Source of the DNA: Climacium dendroides
Taxonomy: Eukaryota; Streptophyta; Bryopsida; Hypnales; Climaciaceae
Reading direction: 5' to 3'
Length of the DNA: 64,000 bases
Assembly: GCA_950106755.1 (NCBI GenBank)
Contig: OX467083.1
Coordinates: 29,321,029 to 29,385,028, forward strand
The position numbers and the translations under genes are program-made. Below are positions 12,543 through 23,304 of this stretch, in pieces (the first letter of the stretch is position 1; the number at the start of each line of letters is the position of its first letter). The notes beneath the pieces are model-generated. The model saw only the letters and a program-made list of their open reading frames with translations, had not been told where the DNA came from and searched no databases.

Positions 12543-14757
12543 TACTATTTTTTTCCAAAAGTGAGGTTGAATTTTGGGAATCATATATGTGCAAAAATGT
12601 TTAAGTCAAAATTCAAAAGATACTAGATGATGCACAAGTATTTGTATCTATTTATCTCTATATCTATATTTGAATATATCAAAATTTAAGTGGGGATAAA
12701 TTTTGTTGTTTTAGGTGATCTCCTTTTTTTGAGATTGAATGAAAACTATTTTCTTAGTGTTTGTAGAGATTTTGATAAAAATATCTTAACCAATATTTAG
12801 ATGGAGATTTTATAGTTTTAATTTAATTAATCATTTTAGTGGTAGTCAAAGAGGGTTCAAGTGTAGTCATTTAGAAGGGATGTTTTTGAAAAGTTGGGGA
12901 TGGTAACTAAAAAGTAGGATTGATGTCTTATGCTATAAATAATGAAAGGACTAAATGCATTTATGTACCTGAACATGTATGGGATGGTCCAATTTTTTCC
13001 TTTTGAACATTGGCACACAAACAAGCATAATTTAAATCAAGCCATATCATCTAGTCTTCTTTACTTTTGGTTTCAAATGGAACATCCCATAGATTAGTTA
13101 AACATGATACTTTTTCAATATCTCTATTGTAAGAATATAATTTAGACTAGGTAAAATTCTATGTCACTTAAGTTAGTGAAGATCATTACATGTGTTGGTC
13201 AAAAACTAAAAGTAAATCTTGAAGAAATGAAAGTCTGCAAATAATTTCTTCAAATGTGTTGTAAATCATGAGATTCAATTTAGGATTCTTGATCATTTAG
13301 GAAATAAAATGGAAGAAATATTGTTGGACCACTAAGAACTAGTATGTTAATTAAGATATGAGTAAGAACAAGGTCCAATCACACCTTAATGCATTTGAAG
13401 AAGCAATTCAATATTTTTCTATTTTTAAATTGCCTAATTTTTTGTTGGATCCTATTAAAAATATTCAAGATTCTTTGCTTATGTAATTGGACACTAGATG
13501 ATTACTCTATGACCTTTCAAAGTGTTGAAAATAGATACTTGAAAGTGACTACCAAGACTTTCATCAACATAAAGAATATATTTTTAGATAGAAACCTATA
13601 GGGTTGGGTTTAGGAAGGGGCCACAGCTGGATGTAGTTACTTTACAAAAATCCAAAAAGTTCAAATGTTTCATTTATACAGAGACAAGATTCTATCAAAC
13701 AACAAAATTATTAGAAGGAAGTTCATCAAGTCCATTGCTATAATGTTGATCTTCTCTTGTGAGTTGTAATAAAATTCATTGTTATTGATTTGTGACAAAA
13801 ATATCTACACCATAGATCTCTTTTTTACAAATCCAACATGATCAATAGGTGAAATAGAGTTCTAAAACCAAGGTGGACATTTGTCACTAAAGTGGAATTC
13901 AAAAGAAGGTATGCAAGCAATGCGTGGACTTAGATAATGGTTGCAAACTTGGAGGCTTGAGATTGTTACAAGAGATAACCTTTATCAATCACTTTTTTTG
14001 TTATACTATAAATACACATGGCATTGGGTGATTCAAAAGATTGAGGGTGGTTTAGAGTCATGAACTCCATCTTCAAACCCATTCATTTTTTGAAATAGCT
14101 ATTAAATCTTTAAAATTTGATAATCAATCTTAATCAAGTTTATAAGAGAAGGTTACATCTAATAATTAATCCCATCGTTGCTTGAATTATCTAATACATA
14201 TCTTTAATCACTACATGCTCAACTATCTACCTAATGGATATTACAAATACTTTGAAAAGTGCACTTCCTCCAATTAATATTTGATAAAGAAGTTTCAAAG
14301 ATAATAGATAGTATAGTATAAAAATCTTTTAAGTATACGAGCTTGCATGAAGTCAATCCTTCATACACCTATTTAACCTAATTTGGTACCCATCCAAACT
14401 ATTGTAATCTTTTAATGTAAATTTTCAAGCCTTAAATATTGGATTTAGTCAATCTATAGAAAATGGATTGATATTGTAGATTCCCAATATAACCTACTAA
14501 TACTAAACAGATATCTCTAATATATAAACAAAAAGACAAAAGAGTGTTCTACATGATTCTATCAAATAGATAATTTGGAAAAGTTATTATAAATACCTAT
14601 AATTTTGTCAAATTAATTTGTTGCCTTTTATTCAAACATGTAGTATTTAAGCTTTTCTCTTGAATTAAAAATGTCTAAGAGTGCACTTATTGCTTTCACT
14701 ATACAACTTGTATGAAATGATATATCCTTTTAAAACTATATGTAAGATTAATGATCC
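12543..14757. other. Intergenic, AT-rich, no gene seen
   Basis: Long AT-rich sequence with no coding, RNA or clear tandem structure recognised. Confidence 0.5.
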
Positions 14758-15319
14758 GGGGGTGCACTCCCCCTTTTTTTGAGGTTAGCATGCGAACAAA
14801 ACTTTAGATCCCCTACTTACTTTTTGAATTTTAAATACAATTAAATGAAAAAATATGAATAGATTTTTATACTTTGAAAGTTTATGTTTTGAATTATTGA
14901 TATTTTTATTTGTCAATAATAATTATTTACAAATTGTTGAAGTAAAAAGATACATTGTAGAACTGAAAAATAACTTTCACATCCCTATATTATATAAGAA
15001 TGATCTAAAAATTGTCTAAAAATGAAAAAAAAAATCCTAAAAATAACTCTATATTGAAAGCTCATTTTGAGTTGAGTATTGATGCAATGGTCATCTAAAT
15101 GTGTTTTCTAAAAATATTTGAGTTTAAAAAACATACCATTTTAGTGCATTTTTAACCTCTTCTAGAAATCATTCCATATTTTATTTGAATTTGAAATCTT
15201 GGGAGTAGAATCCTGTAGTCATTAGTAAACAATGCTCAAAATTTGAAGTTAAAGTTATAGTTTATTAGAAACCACTTGTTCGCATGTGATCAACAGAGTT
15301 CCTATATAGTGCACCCCTC
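14758..15319. mobile_element. GGGGTGCAC-ended MITE, copy 1 (about 560 bp)
   Basis: The left end GGGGGTGCACTCCCCC with CATGCGAAC 25 bp further in is mirrored at the right end by GTTCGCATG ... AGTGCACCCCTCC. The interior closely matches 49478-50026 (landmarks CTTTTTGAATTTTAAATA, GAATTATTGATATTTTTATTTG, CATTCCATATTTTATTTGA) and more distantly 43201-43773. No certain target duplication is visible for this copy. Confidence 0.8.
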
Positions 15320-16084
15320 CAAGTTTGTACTCCATTGTCTATATTTTGGATGATGAATAGATAGGTTCCATGAGCTTTTTTTACCATAGAATGTCTCATT
15401 CATCCAAACAATGCTTGACTTTTAAAATAAATACTTTCTATATGATGAAATTGAGGTAAATAATATTCTTTCATCTCAAAATGACTCTTCTAATTTTCCT
15501 TAATTTTATTGCAATAAGCTTAATACTACACTTTAAAAAAGCTGCAAGATTCAAAGTTTTAAGATAAGAGGAGTGCATTGAACTCTACTTACATCATTCA
15601 ACCATTGGAATTTTTATTACAATCCATTGCATTTTTTATTGGTGAATTTTTGTCAAAATCTTACCTCATTTCCAAGTTGGCTACCTTTATACTAGGAAAA
15701 GAAGAAAAAAGACAATCAATAAAATTGCCAAATATATCTCACAAGATTTCAAAGTTTGCCAAACTGTAGATGAAGTTTATTAATTTTAAATAATTCTATA
15801 GATGAAAGTATATACTCAATGCATGGATGAGCAAAAACAGTTGATTTTTCTTACTTGCCCACATTCCAAAGTACATGTCACACTACCAAAGGAAAAATAT
15901 TAAAAAATTCACAAATTAGAACATACAATCTTTTTGAGGCATCCATAGTAGGGATATTCCATCTAAATGCTATAGATAGAAAGACTTTTGATTGCCCTTC
16001 AAGAATCTTAAGTCTTGATTGTAAAAACTATATCACTCCTATCTTAGTAGGGTTGTTGTTGAAGAATAAATTTAGACTAATCTT
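15320..16084. other. Intergenic, AT-rich, no gene seen
   Basis: Short AT-rich frames only. No recognisable repeat unit was found except the start of a dispersed repeat at its right edge. Confidence 0.45.
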
Positions 16085-16795
16085 AAAAGAATGGGTCTAT
16101 GACTACTTTTTTAAACCTTGAAGTTTCTTTTTTTGTATTCTTCCATTTTTTAGCTATATATGAATAAATTTATTTTTCAATTTTTTCTAAACATGGAATT
16201 ACATGTCTCCTAGTAATCAAAAGACCTTCAATTTTTTGTGAAAATTTGAAATTATTGTGAATTTTTGAAAAAAAATGAAAAAATTCATATTTTATACAAA
16301 ATAAGTTAAAATCAATCTGATTTTTTTTTCCATAGGTGTATACTATAGTATAAAACAACATGGTGCAATTTTTTATCATGTCATTTTAAAATTAGAAAAT
16401 TAGCACTTTGTGGTAATAGGACTAAAGTTCAAATTGTAATAAAATATTCAATTTTAGGAATCTTTAAAGTTTAAAATTTGAGTATAAACTAGACTTAGTA
16501 AATTTCAATTAATTGGATGAAATTCTAAAAAATCATTTAAAGGTTAAATTCAAATAAAGGATAAAAATTGCCAAAATACACCACAAGGTGATCCATGGAT
16601 CTACCATTTCTTATTTAGGGAAGTTAAAAAATATGACAAGGAGAAAATACACAACCTCTTGTATTGAAATTAGGTTAAAAAACTCCCCAACAAAATTTGA
16701 ATGAAAAAATGTTTTTTTCCATCCTTGCAACCTTCTTGAAATCATCTAAAGGACACAAAGCTTCCTTTCAGTATATACATTTCAAGGTTAATAAA
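16085..16795. repeat. Long dispersed repeat, copy 1 (partner 40915-41555)
   Basis: Shared landmarks in the same order are CTTTTT.AAACCTTGA.GTTCTTT, AAAGTTCAAATTG.AATAA.ATATTC, AGACTT..TA, a block around GATC.ATGGAT.T.CCAT, AACTCCCC, and a final TATTTCAAGGTTA-like end. There is no coding potential. It may be an old transposon body of unknown class. Confidence 0.65.
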
Positions 16796-17085
16796 CTAAT
16801 AAACAGACATCAATTTTGTCCTTTTCTATAAAGGGTACAAGTTCAAGACTTCTTCAAAGTCAATGTATGCATCTAACAAAGTTGATATAAAGAATAAATA
16901 TAATTTATCCTAGCTAGTCCATTTGAAAGAATAACAATTTATTTCTTTGACATAATTAATAATTACTATTTCATGACATCATTAATCAATGTTGGGGGCC
17001 CTTTTGATCCCTTCAAAAATGGGAGCCTCCAACATTGCAACTTCTGGAAAATTTCCCAATCCACTAAGGGTGATATACACAAAAG

Positions 17086-17196
17086 CAAATGAATTAGTTG
17101 GTCAAGGACACCAACAAGCATACAAGCCAATGAATTAACCAGCCAATGACACTGACAAACACACAAGCCAATGAATTTGTCAACAAATGACATTGG
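17086..17196. repeat. 41-bp tandem repeat, 2.7 copies
   Basis: Units start at 17086, 17127 and 17168 with CCAATGAATT followed by CCAATGACACTGACAA-like sequence and ACACAAG. Confidence 0.8.
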
Positions 17197-18544
17197 ATAG
17201 ATTAAGCTAAATCCACCTCCATGGATCCCATAAAGGACTATCCCAATTAGGTCTATGTGATCTAATTAATACAACTATCTCCTAGACTTGTCAATTTTAC
17301 ATCAAATTCGGGTTAGAGTTAAAATGATAGATTAAGGTTATCTATTTTTATTCAAAATAGAAAATACCAAGACTTGGTACTTGAAAAATTGGTTCTATAT
17401 AGAAATTAAATAAAAATAGCTCACAAAATTCAATTAATATCCCAAATGTTGTAGTGAGAACCTCACTACAATATAAGCAAGGGATGTTTTTTCTTCATGT
17501 TATTCTTAGCAGCAAGTTCATCATATTTACTGTGAATAAAGAATATATTTCAAAAGCGGAGCACACTTCTTTGAATATTTATTGAAATCTTTTACTTTTC
17601 TTTGTATAAAAAATGCTCATTTAAAAACAAATTACCAAACACATTAGGAAAAATCTAAGCCTAAAAGAAACTGCTAGGTTTGCACCACCAACAGTGCCAA
17701 ACCAACTACTGGTACTACATCAACGCCATGTTAGATTGGCTAATTTTTAAAATATTTATTATATATATATATATAATTAAAAAATATTTTTTTAAAATTC
17801 TTGTACTTGCATTGGCAGGGTGATGAAAATCAAAACTTGTGGCCTTTTTAGGCCTCAAACTTTTCTTAATGATTTCAATGCCAATATTAGAAATATTTTT
17901 TGACAAAGTTTTTTATTATATTATAGAAATGTGTAGGATAAGAAAGAACACCTTTCAACAACGCCATTGGTCACATTGGTAATCAAGTTAAAGTGTCTAT
18001 CTTAAAACAAGTAACACATACTTTATAAACTAAAGAGGCAACACACAACTGCAACATTATTGGCAAGGTCGTCATGTAACTTGATTGTGAATCTCAAGTT
18101 TGTCATTTTCTTTTACTTCATATATTATTGGGCATACATATTAAGGTGTTGCCCACTCATGACACATAACATAAATATATATCATTTTATTATATTATTA
18201 GAAGATGCATGTTTTTTAAGAAGGGAAAGGACCCCTCACAAGGGATTAAGAATGTTCTATCTAAGTAAACTACCATTTTCTAAGAATGACGGTACTACAA
18301 TTTCAAGAAAGCAACTATCAATATGAAGAAGATTAACAACCTCTAAAGTCCAATTGTCTCCTTGGGAAACAAAATGGATTTTGGGCAGACTCCTGCAGTC
18401 TCAATATTCTGAATTTTTTTGTGAAGATAGAAAACACATTAGCTTCCACGAATACAATTTTTATTTCAATCAATGCCCGTGAGCAAAAATTATGGCACAA
18501 TAAGTCCAAATTTTAATTTTGTAGGTCGGAAAAAAATCCAAAAA
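17197..18544. other. Intergenic, AT-rich
   Basis: Contains a short TATATATA run near 17760-17776. A segment at 17470-17700 ending GGTTTGCACCACCAACAG has a faint look of a retrotransposon LTR edge, but no partner LTR was found. No gene was seen. Confidence 0.4.
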
Positions 18545-18930
18545 ACTTTAGATAATTCTTTTCTCATAAATTGTATTTTTCTCTACAAGGGAAGATTTTC
18601 TTGATTCTATATAGATTAATGATGGAAAAGTTATTGACAATCTTATTTTTTGTGTAATTTAAGCATGTTTTTGAAAAAAATAACTTGTAGGATTCATTTC
18701 TAAATTCAATTTTTACAATTTTCCAAAAAAAAGGTTTCATAAGGTTAATATCTTGCAATCTATGTAGTCAAAGTTTTAAAAAATTTCTTCCACACATTCT
18801 TCCACTAGTATAGTATAAGATCCTACATAGGCAAAAAAAAAATCAAGTTTTTTCGCTTTTTTCAATAGAAATGGTAGATTTGGGTGTTTTTTGGTGTGAA
18901 AAAGGCCTTGGGACTTTAGGGGTTAAACAT
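18545..18930. repeat. Dispersed repeat, minus-oriented copy ending CTTTAGGGGTTAA
   Basis: Matches 3360-3990 directly and the plus-oriented copies at 57480-58040 and 61530-62080 as reverse complement. It ends in ACTTTAGGGGTTAA, the same terminal phrase as the TTAACCCC-ended elements. Confidence 0.6.
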
Positions 18931-20184
18931 CTTGAAGGATCCCACTATTTTCAAAAGATTCATTTATCTAAAGTAGGAATACTATAGACAAAGAGGCCCC
19001 CTCTAATGGTACAATAGGAGATCCTAAAATGGCCCATAAAGTGGACAGTAGCTGACTTTATTGTTGATTGCAAAAGATTCAATTGGCTCACACTTGATTA
19101 GAAACAAGTTTGAAAGGTAGCCGGTTTAGGTGAAACTATGACATTCAGATGAAAAAACCAAATTTACCTATACTAAATAAGATATTTATTCTCGAGGAAA
19201 AATAAATTCCCTTTCCTTAGCATTCTTCCTCATCTTTATTTTTGCACACATTGAGCTCAATAGTTCTCAACAAATTTCCCACATCCCACAATTTGAAATG
19301 CTTAAATTATCTGTTTACAATATACCTACCTTTTCACACAAGGTGTTAACCCCAACTCATGAAGTAGGCCCAACAAGCTGGATTTACGTTAGAAAAAAAT
19401 ACTGAATTTTTTTATTTTCCACGCATGATAACATTTACAAATTTTGAATCCATGTTTGCGATCAAAGACCCCAAATTAGCCAAGAAAGGTCTACAACAAA
19501 CCCTAGACACAACTCCAAATAGGGATCTTTTTTTTCTTTTACTCTAGAAAACCTTGTTGGGCCCACTTCCAAGGCTGAACTTTTAGTGTCTTGTCCTTTC
19601 CACTACTTTATCATCCTCCTTTCAACCCTTAAATGTCGAGGTGAACGTTTTGTGTCCGATGAATGAACTATTCATTCTCAGAATTTTACAAGAAAAAGGG
19701 AGGCCTTCTATTCTAGTTTGTCTTGCAATGAGTGTTTTTACAATTTTTTAAGCCAATGCTTCACGCGGTCATAAAAACTGATGATTTCCAAAGTCTCACC
19801 TCCTCGTCCTTTAAGAGTTAAGGTCAATTTCACACTTCGTTAATTCAAACAGATTACGCCTGCCCTCCTCAACGCCACGTGGCATGTTGCCAGTGGTTGA
19901 GAGTGTCTTCAATCCTAGTTGAATTTCACCTCAGGTGTTCGAAACTGACCATAACCCAAGATAAGTAAAGTAAGACCATATTGGCTGGGCCTTTCCACCA
20001 CATGGGTTTAAATTTGACCCAGGGTATCGAAAAGCAGACAGTTTTTGAGCCAAGTTATCCTTCCTTAAAGTTAAACAAATGCGGTGTAAATTAAATCAAG
20101 CTGACTACTCACTCATGCACTGAGGTGGCTCCTTTTGGGTAAGGTTAACTCAAGGTGAGCACCCTCTCCCCCCCCACCCCCCAA
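18931..20184. other. Intergenic, including dispersed repeat copy 2 at 19660-19800
   Basis: The 19660-19800 block is the partner of 6241-6375. A perfect 10-bp G-box palindrome GCCACGTGGC sits at 19874-19883, but no gene starts nearby. A poly-C tract lies at 20167-20183. No coding gene was seen. Confidence 0.45.
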
Positions 20185-20460
20185 AAAAACCTGCCACTTT
20201 TTCCTACTCTGCCTACTCAAATTTTCATTGATTTTCTTGTGGGCAAAGAAAAGGAGGTTCCAGCGCACCAAAGAACACAACATTTGGATATTCTATGCAA
20301 AAATTATGAAGGATCAAAATGGGTTTTTTTTGGGTAGAGGTTCTGCTCCCAGAAATGGGTACATATGGATTTTGGAGATGTACACAGAATGATGATGTCG
20401 GCTTTAGGGTCAGTGGAGCACTTGGGGGCCCTTTAGTGGGCCCCCAGCAGCAGATTTGGC
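20185..20460. repeat. Dispersed repeat related to the 56805-57082 MITE
   Basis: The order TGCCACTTTTTCCTACT, GAGGTTCCAGCGCACCAAAGAACACAACATTTGGATA, TATGCAAAA and GATTTTGGAGATGTACA is shared with 41655-41925 and 56805-57082. The right end holds a strong hairpin, GGGGGCCC-TTTAGT-GGGCCCCC, at about 20427-20448. Confidence 0.7.
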
Positions 20461-20649
20461 AAGGCAGAAAAAAAGGTCAAAACATGAGGATTTTCAAAAT
20501 GAAATCCGTGTGGTGATTGGAAGGGAGAGAAGGGGTGGAGTGAATGCTTTCACAAAAAGCATTACAGCCGCTATCTGAGAGAGAATGGCGGATATGGGAC
20601 CCCGGCTGCTTCGCCGAAGCTGAAAATAATTAGAGATAAGGTGCTGTAG

Positions 20650-21150
20650 GGTAGAAGGTCCATAAATGAACCACCTGAATTTTGGGGAGGTGAAACGTCT
20701 TAAAATATTTTTCAAGTAAATTTTTCTTGAAAGGTAAGTGGAATTGACACATAACCCAAGTCTTCGTTTAATACTTTTTGGAGCTTTGTGGAATTAGATA
20801 TAAATTTTGGAAGTTGCAAAAAAAGTGGTCAATAGTGGTCATCAAAAGCAACCACCTCTTGAAATGTGCAGAGTTGGTACATTAAAGAAAGCAAAATGTA
20901 CCTCTTAGTCATGTTCGCTTTTAATGCCCAGTTGGAGTTCGAGCCTCCTACCTTAGTAGTAGAGATTTCATTTTTCATTGAGGTAGGAGGTCCATAAATT
21001 GCCCATTTAAGAGCCAAAAACTGGTTGAAATATTTATTGGTGAACTTTTCTTGAAAGACAAGTGGAATTGGCATTTAACCCAAGTTGTTTCATATTTTTT
21101 GGAGCTTTGTGGAATTAGTTATGAAAATTTGAAGTTGAAATGGCACAGGG
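20650..21150. repeat. Imperfect direct duplication (about 20650-20825 and 20981-21150)
   Basis: Both halves run GGTCCATAAAT, TTTTCTTGAAAG.CAAGTGGAATTG, CA..TAACCCAAGT, TTTTTGGAGCTTTGTGGAATTAG, GAAGTTG. They are separated by unrelated sequence containing an inverted CCTCCTACC/GGTAGGAGG pair. Confidence 0.75.
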
Positions 21151-22200
21151 TCCTAAAATCACCCCCCCTTCCTCAAATATAAATTGTTTGTACATTCTAA
21201 AGGTTATGAAAATGCAACGTGTACAAACAATGTACATAGGAGGACATGGGCAACTATAGAGCATGTGCGCTTATAGAACCTCCTACTTTATTGTGCCTTG
21301 TATTGTTGCCACTCACAACCAAAATAAAGTAAAAGTAATTTTTTAATTTTTAAAACCAAAAATAATTCTAAAATCAATAACTTCCCCACTGTAAGTGCGA
21401 ATGCCAAAAAATGAAGCTCGTCCACCCCTCTTAGTATGCCATGTGCCATTGCCACAGTCCAAATAAAAGTAATTTTCTAATTTTTTTAATTTCGTAAAAG
21501 CTTTGAAATTCAATATCTTTTCTTCTATGAGTCAAAATGCCACAAAACAAAGTCCTTGCATCCCTCCTCACCAAGGGCTTTTTGACTGTACTAAAAAAAT
21601 GACTAGAAGATGCATAGTCTAGGAGATCTCACTATAACAAATAAACTAAACAAAACAAAATAAAACAAACAATCTAATTTAATGAATGGATTACTATATA
21701 TCATAAATATTTTTCATATCTTTTTAACCTTTCATCAAAATGAAAGATAACTAAGGTGGGAGCACCCAAAAGTCTCATTTTTTCTACAAAGTCATGCATC
21801 CCCCCAAATATAAAGTCATGTAGTATAGGTATTCATTTTTAGGCAAGAATAAAAAGAAGTTGATTTTAGAAAAAGGGTCAAAAGAGATTTTGATTCAATT
21901 AAGGTAGGAGCACCCAATATTTGCCATCTTCTATTTGTTTATTGCCTATCACCTATGGCAAGGCTTGGAAGGAACAAAAAAAAGGATTGAAAAAAAGCCT
22001 ACTAAATCCCCTAATTTTGCCTCAAACAAACACATCTAGTGCTTTACTATAATCACACTATTTTCAATTAATGTAGGTTGAAATATTCTTGTATGGTACT
22101 AATTTCTACTTCTAAAAAAATTAAATTTGGTGATACTAATTTTCTAGGTGACTCTAATTTCCCCCGTCACCATTAGAACAAATCAGTGTAGAGTTATCTT
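21151..22200. other. Intergenic with a roughly 140-bp direct duplication (21290-21425 and 21430-21575)
   Basis: The duplicated unit runs GCC.TGT..CATTGCCAC, AAATAAAAGTAATTTTTTAATTTTT, AATGCCA.AAAA.GAAG and CC.CTCCTC. Motifs of the type AAGGTAGGAGCACCCAA at about 21755 and 21901 recall the termini of the 56805-57082 MITE. No gene was seen. Confidence 0.5.
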
Positions 22201-23304
22201 CTCCAACCCCTGATGAAACCACCGCTCTTCGTGTTTTCTCTCTCTCTCCCGTCTTTGCGCCCCTTCTTCTGCTTTTTCTAATGTTTTTTCGCGAATTGGT
22301 GCATCACTGACTGCACATGATTGGAGGTTTGACTGGCAACGCCGCAGATGATGAGCGATCACGAGAATGCATCAGTCGCGAAGGAATTTCGCGAAGGATT
22401 TGCTTACAAATGCTGTTACGACAGTGTGAGGCGCACACTTGCACCAGGCTTTGCCACTGCCTGCGAGTAGTGGCAAAGAGTGTCAGAAAAGCTCACTCAG
22501 ACGCTCAACTCGATGATAGAGGGAGGACGTTACAGATTGAAATGTGCACAGTAGTGAAGCGCCTGCATGCCATCTCACTCGGCTTATTCATTGACACGGC
22601 CAGCGCCTTGTCCAAACCCGGCGAAATTTCTCATTGATTGTGCCTAGCCTGTCCACCACTTTTGTTGGGTAGAATTTTGGGTGGAAAATATTGCGCCACC
22701 CTGGATGGAGGGACCTCATAGCTGCTTCTGGCTCGCACCGCACTAAAAAAGGCCGAACTCTCGTGAGAGGGAGTAACGCAATTAGTCATCGCGGAGATTG
22801 AAAGCAGTTACGCTTTGTAGGGATTTCATTGGTTTGGCGTTTGGAGCTTTGTGGAGAGACTTCGGGGGATGCGAGAGGGGCGGGCTGTATATGTGTATGA
22901 GTCTGTGAATTTGTACGCGAGAGAGCATTGGTAGTCTCTGATTTTTAGCCGCGGTAAGACGTGCAGAGAGGGACAGAGGTGTGTTCTTGAACCCTACTCT
23001 TGGGGTGTGGTTTTCTTGATGCAAGAAGCTGGAGAATTTCGGTATAGGATCGGGGATATTTGTTATAATCATATGTATGACATTGGTGGTTGATGCAGGT
23101 TTGTTTGAGGTTCAAGTCTTCAATAATTGAAATGCTGTGCAATTTAGTAGTGGAAACGAGAATGTCTGTGGAGTTTCGAGGTCCATACTTTGCACGCAGT
23201 TGGATACGAATTACGCGCTGTCTACAAGTGTGATATTTTTACTAATTTGGATTCATGAGTGTGTTTGCGCTTAACGAAATCGTTATTCTGTGATTAGGAG
23301 CACG
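22201..23304 (+). promoter_or_regulatory. GC-rich 5' leader and promoter region of the NRAMP gene
   Basis: CT-rich leader-like sequence (TTCTCTCTCTCTCCCG) near 22235 is followed by about 1 kb of higher GC content up to the NRAMP start codon. Several upstream ATGs occur, so if this is transcribed the leader holds upstream open frames. One frame, 22348-22554, looks coding but contains an in-frame TAG. No transcription start can be fixed by eye. Confidence 0.4.
22348..22554 (+). pseudogene. Possible coding remnant interrupted by one in-frame TAG
   Basis: From ATG 22348 the frame reads 40 codons (MMSDHENASVAKEFREGFAY..., with FATACE before the stop), meets TAG at 22468-22470, then stays open for 27 more codons (WQRVSEKLTQTLNSMIEGG...) to TAG at 22552. 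Both halves have the composition of a soluble helical protein. It lies just after an acceptor-like GCCGCAG. I do not recognise a family. It could be an upstream open frame of the NRAMP transcript, a decayed small gene or chance. Confidence 0.25.

Noticed and set aside
17451..17700. Possible retrotransposon LTR edge ending in GCACCACCAACAG
   Set aside because: No second LTR, primer-binding site or gag-pol remnant was found around it.
19874..19883. Perfect G-box GCCACGTGGC
   Set aside because: No gene begins nearby and short ACGT palindromes occur by chance, so no regulatory role is claimed.
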